This document shows, piece by piece, positions 7,975-14,778 of a stretch of DNA of 22,983 nt. Position numbers and translations under genes: made by a program. Every line of letters starts with the position of its first letter. The first letter of the stretch is position 1. The notes beneath the pieces were generated by a model. The model was not told the DNA's origin. It saw only the letters and a list, made by a program, of their open reading frames with translations, and did no database searches. This DNA is from Clostridiales bacterium (GTDB lineage Bacteria; Bacillota_A; Clostridia; Oscillospirales; Oscillospiraceae), in the NCBI GenBank assembly GCA_014799485.1, contig JAAVHY010000005.1:1-22983 (forward strand). The letters are read 5' to 3'.

Positions 7975-9492
7975 CTACTTTTTCTCTTGGGAAAAAGCGG
8001 GGCGGGAAAAAGTGACCCCTTGCGCCAGCAGGGCGGCGGAATACATCGCGGCCCCCAGCAGCCCGCACACCAGCGACGACCAGCCGCCGCCGCACCCGGC
8101 GGCCAGCATGATCCGAAACAGCAGATTGCACCACAGCCCCATCAGGCCCGCCGACAGCAGGGGCCGGACAAACCAGGAAAACCACTCCGCCCGCAACCCC
8201 GTGGCCCGGAGGACGGAGGCCAGGTTCAGCCCCGCCCCGGCAATGCCCGAGGCCACGAAACCCGCCGCGAATCCCGCCAGCCCAAACCGGGACACGGAGA
8301 AAAAGGTGAAGGCCAGCTGCACCGCGTCACTGACGATGGCGTTGCGGGCGGCCTTGCCCTGAAGCCCCAGGCCGTTCAGCGCCCCGGACAGCACCGACTG
8401 CCAGCAGCCCAGCAGGGTGCCCGCCGCCAGGGGGACGATCAGCCCCCCCACCCGCTCGTCCCGGAACAGCGCCGCCCCCACCGTGGGGCCGATGATGGCG
8501 AGCAGGGCCATGGCCGGGGCCATGAGCAGGGAGGTGGCGGACATCACCCGGTTCAGAAAGCCCCCCGCCGCCCGCCGGTCCCCCCGGGCGGTGCGCCGGG
8601 ACAGGTCGGGCACCATCACCAGGCACAGCGCCCCGATGAAGCCGGTGGGCAGGCCCAGCATGGGCAGGGTCATGCCGCACATCACCCCAAATTCCGACAT
8701 GGCTTCCGACAGGGTCATGCCCCCCTCCACCAGCTTGGCGGGGATCAGCACGGAATTCGCCGACCCCAGCAGGGTGCCCAGCAGGGAGGTGGCCCCCACC
8801 GGCAGGGCGATGGAAATGAGCCGCCGCCCGCTGACCACCTCCCCGGCGGGGCCCGGCGGGAAGCGCCGCCAATGCCGCCGGAACAGCAGGGTGAGGGCGC
8901 AGGCGGAGAACACCTCGCACAGCACCATGCCCAGGGCGATGATGCCCACCGTCTCCTCCGCGCTCCGGGGCAGCAGGGCGGCCAGAAGCAGCAGCACCGC
9001 CGCCGCCCGAATGACCTGCTCCGCCGTCTCCACGGCGGCGGGCGGGCGCACCCGTCCGATGCCGTAAAAGCAGTGCTTGTGGAGGTTTTCCACCCCGGTC
9101 AGCAGCATACAGGGCACCAGCAGCACCACCCCCAGCCGGGTGCGGGCGTCCCCCAGCACATAGACAGAGATGGGGTCGGACAGCGCCGCCACCGCCAGCC
9201 CCAGGGGGACGGCCAGCAGGAAAAAGTCCCTCAGCGCCCGGCGGAGGACGGACTTCACGGCGCCGTCGTCCCCCAGGGCGTGATACCGGGCGGACAGGGT
9301 GGACACCGCCACCGTCAGCCCTACGGCGGTCACCGACATGAGCATGGAGTATACTGGCATGACCAGCTGGTACAGCCCCATGGTCTCCGCGCCGATGAGC
9401 CGGGAGAGCAGCATCCGGTACAAAAAACCCACCACCTGGGCAAACAGGCCGGTGGCGGTGAGCAGCAGGGTGCCGGCCAGGATCGTGGACAA
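7975..9492 (-). CDS. Polysaccharide/lipid flippase of the SpoVB (MOP/MVF) family
   Basis: A 505-aa polytopic membrane protein with about 12-14 hydrophobic segments. The N-terminus TLLLTATGLFAQVVGFLYR is the typical SpoVB/MurJ-like start. The family moves undecaprenyl-linked sugar precursors across the membrane; SpoVB-group members act in spore cortex or cell-wall assembly. The start is a TTG at 9490-9492. No ATG or GTG is in frame upstream, and AAGGGGG lies 7 bases before the TTG. That ribosome site is one arm of a long hairpin (9500-9544), so translation may be conditional. The last codons and stop lie in an A/T-run-rich hairpin (about 7975-8000), and the Lys-rich C-terminus may be recent. 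Its position behind yycI suggests an envelope role. SpoVB versus general oligosaccharide flippase cannot be settled here. Confidence 0.88.
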   Translation of the reverse strand: MSTILAGTLLLTATGLFAQVVGFLYRMLLSRLIGAETMGLYQLVMPVYSMLMSVTAVGLTVAVSTLSARYHALGDDGAVKSVLRRALRDFFLLAVPLGLAVAALSDPISVYVLGDARTRLGVVLLVPCMLLTGVENLHKHCFYGIGRVRPPAAVETAEQVIRAAAVLLLLAALLPRSAEETVGIIALGMVLCEVFSACALTLLFRRHWRRFPPGPAGEVVSGRRLISIALPVGATSLLGTLLGSANSVLIPAKLVEGGMTLSEAMSEFGVMCGMTLPMLGLPTGFIGALCLVMVPDLSRRTARGDRRAAGGFLNRVMSATSLLMAPAMALLAIIGPTVGAALFRDERVGGLIVPLAAGTLLGCWQSVLSGALNGLGLQGKAARNAIVSDAVQLAFTFFSVSRFGLAGFAAGFVASGIAGAGLNLASVLRATGLRAEWFSWFVRPLLSAGLMGLWCNLLFRIMLAAGCGGGWSSLVCGLLGAAMYSAALLAQGVTFSRPAFSQEKK

Positions 9493-9499
9493 GGGATCG

Positions 9500-9544
9500 C
9501 CCCCTTCATATGGATAACATCTTGTCTATCCATATGAAAGGGGG
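9500..9544 (-). promoter_or_regulatory. Strong leader hairpin that sequesters the flippase ribosome-binding site
   Basis: CCCCCTTCATATGGATA (9500-9516) pairs with 9527-9544 around a 10-base loop, giving 17 bp with a single bulged base. Read on the minus strand, the 3' arm contains AAGGGGG, the ribosome site of the TTG-start flippase gene 7 bases downstream. No T-run follows on either strand, so it is not a normal terminator. It looks like a translational control hairpin. Confidence 0.65.
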
Positions 9545-9567
9545 CTTGTCAGACATTCATGGGAGCA

Positions 9568-9733
9568 GGGACGTGCTGGGTGCAGGGCGGCAGGTTCCCC
9601 TCTCTCTCGGCACAGTCCAGTCCCCCCTTTATTCGTTGTAGTAACAAGCCACATGGTGCGCCCAAACGCCTTAGCTGGCCTGTGCACTCGTTCGAGGGAA
9701 ACCTGCCGTCCTGCCGCGCTGTTCCGCCGTCCC
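9568..9733 (+). ncRNA. Candidate structured RNA, rod-shaped, 6S-like architecture (strand and identity uncertain)
   Basis: The yycI-flippase gap holds nested inverted repeats that fold into one long rod. There is a 21-position closing stem (9582-9602 with 9694-9714, 19 Watson-Crick pairs), GGGACG/CGTCCC outside it (9568-9573 and 9728-9733), and an 11-position inner stem (9610-9620 with 9675-9685, one mismatch). The apical region is 54 bases, with a small TTGT/ACAA hairpin. An irregular 160-180-nt rod with an open centre resembles 6S RNA. On the plus strand CCAGTCCCC (9617-9625) also matches a stretch of E. coli 6S RNA. Two G-U pairs favour the plus strand, against one for the minus strand. 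No good promoter or T-run terminator was found. Alternatives are a minus-strand leader of the flippase gene, or a palindromic repeat. Confidence 0.45.
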
Positions 9734-9739
9734 TCCGTG

Positions 9740-10570
9740 CTACTCGGCGACGCGGGTGAGCGCCCCGGTGATACCGTCCAGGTAGTAGTTCGCCGTGTCG
9801 GTGGCCACCAGCCACACCGGCGTCAGCCGGACGCCGCCGGACAGGGATTGGGCGTGCCCCCGGTAGCCCGCCTCCATGGAGCGGATGGCGGAGCACACGT
9901 CGCCGGCGGCGGCCATCCCCTCGGAAAAGCGCATCAGCGCCGTGGGCAGGGTGAGCGCCTGCCCCGCCTCCGCCGTGCTCCCTTTCGCGATGAGCAGCGT
10001 CCCCCGCAGGGAGCGCAGCTCCCCGTCCCGGTAGGAAAGCTCCACCTCGCAGGAGAACACAGGCACGCCGTCCCACAGCTGCCGGAAGCGCACCGCAGTC
10101 TCCTCCCCCTGGGTGGACAGGCCGGTCTGCTCCGCCTTGATCCCCATCTTCTCCAGCAGGGCGGCGGCGTGGGACTCCGGGTGGTCGGTCTGCCAGCGCC
10201 CGTCCTCTTCAAAAGAGGCGGACAGCTCCCCGCCCGAGCGCAGGCTCACCTCGCCCAGCTCCCCCCGGTAGAGGTACAGCCCGCCGCCCCGGTTGTCTCC
10301 CTGGAGCTCTTCCCCCAGCAGGGCGCACGCCAGCCGGGCCTCCCCTTCCACGTCCCGCTCCACCGCCGCGGGGGACAGCCTGTCCATGGCGGCGAGGGCG
10401 TCCAGCTCTACCCGGACTCCCCCCTGCTCCAGCACCTGGGCGGTCCGCTCCAGCGCCAAGCGCTCATAGTTGGCGGCCTCCTCACGGCGGGCGCCCACCA
10501 GCACCAGCAGGAAGCCGTTCACCGTCAGCAGGATGAGGATGATCAGATTTTTCAGCTTGGGCCATTCCAC
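9740..10570 (-). CDS. yycI: YycI-like regulator of the WalRK two-component system
   Basis: A 276-aa protein with a short cytoplasmic N-terminus, one transmembrane helix (about 7-27, KNLIILILLTVNGFLLVLV) and an extracytoplasmic region of about 240 residues. In B. subtilis YycI and YycH form a membrane complex that restrains (or, in S. aureus, activates) the WalK kinase. The N-terminus MEWPKLKNLIIL matches the YycI pattern of a short Trp-containing, basic lead into the helix. The start is GTG (10568-10570) with GAGGAGG 8 bases upstream. It follows yycH by 27 bases. Sequence similarity in the exported part is weak by eye, so the call rests on topology plus the walR-walK-yycH order. Confidence 0.8.
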   Translation of the reverse strand: MEWPKLKNLIILILLTVNGFLLVLVGARREEAANYERLALERTAQVLEQGGVRVELDALAAMDRLSPAAVERDVEGEARLACALLGEELQGDNRGGGLYLYRGELGEVSLRSGGELSASFEEDGRWQTDHPESHAAALLEKMGIKAEQTGLSTQGEETAVRFRQLWDGVPVFSCEVELSYRDGELRSLRGTLLIAKGSTAEAGQALTLPTALMRFSEGMAAAGDVCSAIRSMEAGYRGHAQSLSGGVRLTPVWLVATDTANYYLDGITGALTRVAE

Positions 10571-10597
10571 AGGGCCGCCCTCCTCAAAAGCCTGTAT

Positions 10598-11866
10598 TCA
10601 CGCCGCGACCCAGGCCGGGGCGAGGCCGCCGCCCCCTCCGTCCCGGTATTGGAGCACCAACTCCCGCGGCTCGTCCGTCAGATCGGGCAACATGGCCGCC
10701 GCCTTGTCGATGGGCAGCAGCAGGGCATATCCCCCGTTGGCGGCGTAGCTGCGGAACCGGAGGGTGAACTGGGTGATATACCCGTCCCGCACCCAGAATT
10801 CCGCCGCCCAGCCCTCGCCGCCCAGACGGACGGCGCAGCCATCCAGCAGGTAGCCAAAGCGCACCCGCAGCGCGCCGTCCTCCTCCTGGGCGGACATGAG
10901 GTACAGCCGGGCCGCGCCGCACGCCGTCCCCAGGGTGCGCTCCGCCAGCGCCCGGGCGCCGTCCACCGCGTCCGCCAGGGCGGGGCCCACCGGGTATTTC
11001 TCCGGCTGGGCCGCCCGGTAGGTCACCGTGCCGCCGTCCTCTACCACAAGGCGGTCGCCGCCGTCCAGATAGACCTCACCGCCGCTTACCGGGGCGTGGT
11101 TCTGGCCGTTGTAGGACAACGCCTCCAGCACCGCCGCCGTCCCGCTCTCCCCCGCCAAGGGGACGGACACGGCATACTCCGCGCCCCCCTGCTCCCCCTC
11201 GGTGATGAGGGTATAGGGGTCCAGCAGCCGGGTCAGCCCCTGGCCTTCAAAGGCAAAATAGGCCCCGTTGGAGGCCAGCCCCTCCGCCGCCGGATCCAGA
11301 TGGAGGGTCCGGGTGAGGGCGGTAGGGCAGAAGAAGAACCGGCCGCTGCCCGCCTCCTGCCAGCACAGCAGTACCTGGTCCTCCGCCCCGGCGCACAGCA
11401 GCAGCCGGCGGGCGGAGCCGGTCAGTTCCGTACCCCCCTCCCCCTGGAGCCACCGCTCCAGGGCGGGCAGGGGCACCTCCCCCTGAAAGTCGAAATAAAC
11501 GTTCGGGCCGCCTCCCAAATACCGCTGCCAGTCCTTTTCCGTAATGGACGCCGGCTCCCCCGCGGAGGCCAGGGCGTCCCCCAGCAGGGCGCCCAGCGGG
11601 GGGAACAGCTCCTCCAGGCGCGCTTCATCGTACTGCACGCCATAGCGGCCCTCTTCCCCGGTGACCGCCAGCCGGACGGGGCGCATCACCGTCCCCCCGT
11701 TCTCCACGGACAGGCCGGCCCCGGGACTCTCCTGGGGGGAAAGCAGTTTCAGCATACCGCTGTCCTGCACCAGCGGCGTCATGGTCAGCAGCCAGACGGC
11801 GGACAGGGTGAGCAGGACGATGATCCCGTCCTTCCCCAGCTCGATCCAGCGGTGCTTATCCCTCAT
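10598..11866 (-). CDS. yycH: YycH-like regulator of the WalRK two-component system
   Basis: A 422-aa single-pass protein. Residues 1-13 are basic, a transmembrane helix lies at about 14-32 (IIVLLTLSAVWLLTMTPLV), and an exported domain of about 390 residues follows, rich in beta-strand-like segments. YycH partners YycI and contacts WalK in the membrane to set its activity. The start is ATG at 11864-11866, overlapping the walK stop by 11 bases, with GGAGG about 8 bases upstream, so translation is probably coupled to walK. The family is poorly conserved; gene order is the main support. There is no lipobox or enzymatic motif. Confidence 0.82.
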   Translation of the reverse strand: MRDKHRWIELGKDGIIVLLTLSAVWLLTMTPLVQDSGMLKLLSPQESPGAGLSVENGGTVMRPVRLAVTGEEGRYGVQYDEARLEELFPPLGALLGDALASAGEPASITEKDWQRYLGGGPNVYFDFQGEVPLPALERWLQGEGGTELTGSARRLLLCAGAEDQVLLCWQEAGSGRFFFCPTALTRTLHLDPAAEGLASNGAYFAFEGQGLTRLLDPYTLITEGEQGGAEYAVSVPLAGESGTAAVLEALSYNGQNHAPVSGGEVYLDGGDRLVVEDGGTVTYRAAQPEKYPVGPALADAVDGARALAERTLGTACGAARLYLMSAQEEDGALRVRFGYLLDGCAVRLGGEGWAAEFWVRDGYITQFTLRFRSYAANGGYALLLPIDKAAAMLPDLTDEPRELVLQYRDGGGGGLAPAWVAA

Positions 11867-13328
11867 CCCCAGCCTCCTCCCGGAGTCCCCAGACGGGCAG
11901 TTCCATGCGGATGGTCAGTCCGGGTTCGGTCTTATCCACCAGGTACAGCCTGCCCTCGTGCTGGTTCATGATCTCCTGGGCGATGGACAGCCCCAGCCCT
12001 GTGCCGCCGGACTGGCGGGAGCGGGCCTTGTCCACCCGGTAGAACCGCTCGAAGATCCGGTCCCGGTCGCTGGCGGGGATGCCGATGCCGTTGTCGTCCA
12101 CTTCCATCCACACCCTGTCCCCCGACTGTCCGGCGGAGATGACGATACGCCCCCCGTCGGGGGTGTATTTGATGGCGTTGGACACGATGTTCATCATCAC
12201 CTGCATGATCCGCTCCCGGTCCGCCCGCACCTCCGGCAAATCGTCCGGCAGGCATAGCTCCACGGTGTGGGAGTGGTTCTGGGCGTCCATCAGGACGGCC
12301 TGGTAGGTGTCCTCCACCGCCCCGGCAAAGGGGAACGGGGCCAGGCGCAGCCCGCTCTGTCCCGAGTCGAACCGGGACAGGGTGAGCAGATCCTGAAGAA
12401 TGTGGGCCATGCGGTCGGACTCGTTGAGGATGACCCCCAGGAATTTGTGCTCCATCTCCGGGGGCAGGTCCCCCACCCCGTCGTCCAGGGTCTCGGCGTA
12501 GCTCTTGATATTGGTCAGCGGGGTGCGCAGCTCATGGGATACGTTGGCCACGAAATCCTTGCGCTGCTGCTCCGCCTTCTCCAGCTCGGCGATGTTGGTC
12601 TCCAGCTGTCCGGCCATGACGTTGAAGCTCTCGGTGAGCTGGCCGATCTCGTCGCCGGAGGTCACCTCCAGCTTCCGGGAGAAGTCCCCCCGGGCCACCT
12701 CCTCAATGCCGTCGGTGAGGCGCTGGAGGGGGTTGACCATGGTCTTGGACAGCAGGAAGGACAGCAGCACCGAAATGATGAGGCCCAGCGCCAGCGCCTC
12801 CATGATGAGGGTGAACATTTCGGCGTTCAGGCTGCGGGCGGTCTCCCGGCTGTCCAGGATATAGACGATGTAGGGCGTCCCTCCCCGGGTGATGGGGATG
12901 GCGGCGTCCATGTAGTCGGCGGTAACGCTGCTGTCGAAGCCCACCTCCCCCAGCAGGGCCTTGGAGATATTGGGCGTGATGGTCATGCCCCCCTCCGGGG
13001 CCGGGGCGGAACCGCCCAGGCAGCGGCCGGCGGCGCCGTCCAGCACATAGTAGTTGCGGTTGCGTCCGTCCACCCCCAGCATGCCCTCGTAGGCGGACAG
13101 CACCGCCTTCACCATGGCCGCGCCGTCCTCCTCGTCCTCGGCGACGGTCTGGAGATCCCGGACGAAGTCCGCGTTGTCCGGACCGAAGGCGTCGGCGATC
13201 TGGCTGTAGAACTCATTGATATAGTAGCCGGTGACCGAGTTCATCAGGAACGCGCCCACCACCACCATCAGTGACACGATGAGCAATACCATGATGAGCA
13301 CCAGCTTGATGTGCAGGCTGCGGCGCAT
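11856..13328 (-). CDS. walK: Sensor histidine kinase WalK (YycG), PAS-less form
   Basis: A 490-aa membrane kinase that phosphorylates WalR and couples cell-wall state to autolysin expression. Two transmembrane helices (about 8-28 and 172-195) flank a roughly 140-residue extracellular Cache-like sensor. A HAMP domain (about 195-248) leads through a coiled coil to HisKA, with phospho-acceptor His265 in NVSHELRTPLTNIKSY. HATPase_c has the N box NIVSNAIKYTPDGG (380-393), G1 DDNGIGIP (411-418), the F box IFERFYR and G2 GGTGLGLSIA (441-450). Unlike Bacillus WalK (about 610 aa), HAMP runs directly into HisKA with no PAS domain. The ATG start has GGAGG 7 bases upstream. It lies 56 bases downstream of walR. 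A PhoR-like kinase was considered, but the yycH/yycI neighbours favour WalK. Confidence 0.92.
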   Translation of the reverse strand: MRRSLHIKLVLIMVLLIVSLMVVVGAFLMNSVTGYYINEFYSQIADAFGPDNADFVRDLQTVAEDEEDGAAMVKAVLSAYEGMLGVDGRNRNYYVLDGAAGRCLGGSAPAPEGGMTITPNISKALLGEVGFDSSVTADYMDAAIPITRGGTPYIVYILDSRETARSLNAEMFTLIMEALALGLIISVLLSFLLSKTMVNPLQRLTDGIEEVARGDFSRKLEVTSGDEIGQLTESFNVMAGQLETNIAELEKAEQQRKDFVANVSHELRTPLTNIKSYAETLDDGVGDLPPEMEHKFLGVILNESDRMAHILQDLLTLSRFDSGQSGLRLAPFPFAGAVEDTYQAVLMDAQNHSHTVELCLPDDLPEVRADRERIMQVMMNIVSNAIKYTPDGGRIVISAGQSGDRVWMEVDDNGIGIPASDRDRIFERFYRVDKARSRQSGGTGLGLSIAQEIMNQHEGRLYLVDKTEPGLTIRMELPVWGLREEAGDEG

Positions 13329-13384
13329 GGATGGGCCTCCTCTCCTAATTCGTCACGCTTCACACGTTCGCAGCGGCTCAACGC

Positions 13385-14086
13385 TCACACGCCGAAGGCA
13401 TAACCCAGCCCCCGGCGGGTGACGATGAACCTGGGGTCGGCGGGGTCGTCCTCCAGCTTCTCCCGCAGACGGCGGATGGCCACGTCCACCGCACGCACAT
13501 CGCCCACGTAGCCCTCGTAGTTCCACACCTGCTCCATCAGCGACTCCCGGGACACGGCCTGCCCCCGGCTGGAGGCCAGGGTCTTGACCAGCTCGTATTC
13601 CCGCTGGGTCAGATCCAGGGCCTCGCCGTCCTTGTACACCAGCATGGCGTCCAGATCCACCTGGATGCGGCCCAGCTCCAGCCGGTTGGCGGAGCTCTGT
13701 GGGGCCGTATTGGCCAGCATCTCCGTGCGGCGGATGTTGCTCTTCACCCGGGCCAGCAGCTCCCGCATGGAGAAGGGCTTGGTGATATAGTCGTCCGCCC
13801 CCAGCTCCAGCCCCAGGACCTTGTCCGTCTCCTCCTCCCGGGCGGTGAGCATGATGATGGGGGTGGCCCGCCCCTGCTCCCGCAGGGTGCGGCACACCTG
13901 GAAGCCGTCCATTTTAGGCAGCATCAGGTCCAGCAGGATGAGGTCCGGGTCCTGCTCCAGCGCTAGGCGTAGCCCCGCCGCCCCGTCCATGGCCTCCAGC
14001 GTCTCATAGCCCTCCCGGGCCAGGTTGAAGGTGAGGATGTCCACGATATTCCGCTCGTCCTCCACCACCAGGATCTTTTTACCCAT
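13385..14086 (-). CDS. walR: Response regulator WalR (YycF), OmpR/PhoB family
   Basis: A 233-aa DNA-binding response regulator. The receiver domain (1-120) has the acidic pair Glu9-Asp10, phospho-acceptor Asp53 (in LILLDLMLPKMDG), Thr81 and Lys103 (in YITKPF). The winged-helix domain (about 130-233) ends with DVAIRRLREKLEDDP and the RRGLGYAF hairpin typical of OmpR/PhoB proteins. WalR activates cell-wall hydrolase genes and is usually essential in Firmicutes. The start is ATG at 14084-14086, overlapping the upstream NUDIX stop by 8 bases, with GGAGGAG just 4 bases upstream. It is probably transcribed together with the NUDIX gene. Confidence 0.95.
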   Translation of the reverse strand: MGKKILVVEDERNIVDILTFNLAREGYETLEAMDGAAGLRLALEQDPDLILLDLMLPKMDGFQVCRTLREQGRATPIIMLTAREEETDKVLGLELGADDYITKPFSMRELLARVKSNIRRTEMLANTAPQSSANRLELGRIQVDLDAMLVYKDGEALDLTQREYELVKTLASSRGQAVSRESLMEQVWNYEGYVGDVRAVDVAIRRLREKLEDDPADPRFIVTRRGLGYAFGV

Positions 14087-14627
14087 CGGTCTCCTCCCGC
14101 ATCAGCTTGTCCGCCCGGAACAGGGCGCACATCGTCTTGGCATCGTTAATCCGCCCGTCTGCCGAACGCGCCAGCGCCTCGGCAAAGGGCAGCTTGAAGG
14201 GCTCCAAAAACTCGTCCCGGTCCAGGTGACGCTCCCCGAAGGTGAGGTCACGGGCCAGGTAAAGGTACAGCATCTCGTCGGTGTACCCCACGCTGGGCAT
14301 GACGTAGCCCAGGGCGTCCCACCGCCCCGCCTCGGCCCCGATCTCCTCCTTCAGCTCCCGCCGGATGGCCTCGAAGGGGTCCTCCCCCGGCTCCAGCTTC
14401 CCCGCCGGGATCTCGGTGACCACCTTATGATAGGGGTAGCGGAACTGCCGCTCCAGATAGACGTTCCCCTCCCCGTCCAGGGCCACCGCCGCCACCCCGC
14501 CGGGGTGGTGGACGAATTCCCGGATGGAGGTCCCGCCGTCCGCCAGCTCCACCTCGTCCCGGTAGACCTTCAGCAGCACCCCGTCGAAGATCTGCTCGCT
14601 GGCCAGCGTTTTCTCGTTCAGTTCCAT
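14079..14627 (-). CDS. NUDIX hydrolase, ADP-ribose pyrophosphatase type
   Basis: A 182-aa cytosolic NUDIX enzyme, probably cleaving ADP-ribose (or a related nucleoside diphosphate sugar) to AMP and ribose 5-phosphate. The NUDIX box at about 82-104 is intact: G, five residues, E, seven residues, REL-x-EE-x-GA, read from GKLEPGEDPFEAIRRELKEE onward. The N-terminal strand region (EQIFDGVLLKVYRDEVEL) and the RQFRYPYH segment are typical of NudF/YqkG-type ADP-ribose pyrophosphatases. The start is ATG at 14625-14627, with GGAGG 8 bases upstream; a longer in-frame extension would cover the promoter. It is the first gene of the walRK run and overlaps walR, an unusual linkage. Confidence 0.92.
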   Translation of the reverse strand: MELNEKTLASEQIFDGVLLKVYRDEVELADGGTSIREFVHHPGGVAAVALDGEGNVYLERQFRYPYHKVVTEIPAGKLEPGEDPFEAIRRELKEEIGAEAGRWDALGYVMPSVGYTDEMLYLYLARDLTFGERHLDRDEFLEPFKLPFAEALARSADGRINDAKTMCALFRADKLMREETDG

Positions 14628-14665
14628 TTCAAATACCTCCCGGCGCGTTTTTCGCGTGTATGGGT

Positions 14666-14694
14666 ATTTTACCACAGCGGGGAAAAAATAGAAA
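14666..14694 (-). promoter_or_regulatory. Candidate promoter of the NUDIX-walRK run
   Basis: On the minus strand TAAAAT (14666-14671) lies about 40 bases before the NUDIX start. A poor -35 (TTTCTA, 14689-14694) is 17 bases further up. The -10 is good and the -35 weak, as for an activated or modest promoter. The region is AT-rich and shared with the divergent DUF815 gene. Confidence 0.4.
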
Positions 14695-14728
14695 GCCAAA
14701 AGTCAGATTTTCCCGGGAAATTGAGGGA

Positions 14729-14757
14729 TTGTCATTTGTGCCGGTTTCCATTATAAT
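14729..14757 (+). promoter_or_regulatory. Strong sigma-A promoter of the DUF815 ATPase gene
   Basis: TTGTCA (14729-14734) is 17 bases from a perfect TATAAT (14752-14757). Transcription would start near 14764, leaving a leader of only about 15 bases before the GTG at 14779. Confidence 0.85.
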
Positions 14758-14778
14758 ATCCCCGTTGAGGTGATGATC

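Noticed and set aside
7987..9537. Plus-strand open frame antisense to the flippase
   Set aside because: Low-complexity His/Gln/Gly/Arg product, a GC-skew shadow of a clear membrane protein.
9500..9544. Hairpin as an intrinsic terminator for yycI or the RNA candidate
   Set aside because: Neither strand has a T-run after the stem, and the arm contains the downstream gene's ribosome site.
9568..9733. tmRNA, SRP RNA, RNase P RNA or a T-box leader
   Set aside because: None of the diagnostic sequences (tmRNA tag/tRNA ends, SRP GGAAGGAAGC-like tetraloop region, RNase P core, T-box TGGNACCGCG) is present.
9653..11971. Long plus-strand open frame across yycI and yycH
   Set aside because: It is antisense to two genes with good starts and correct operon order; its product is Gln/Gly/Arg-rich with no domain logic.
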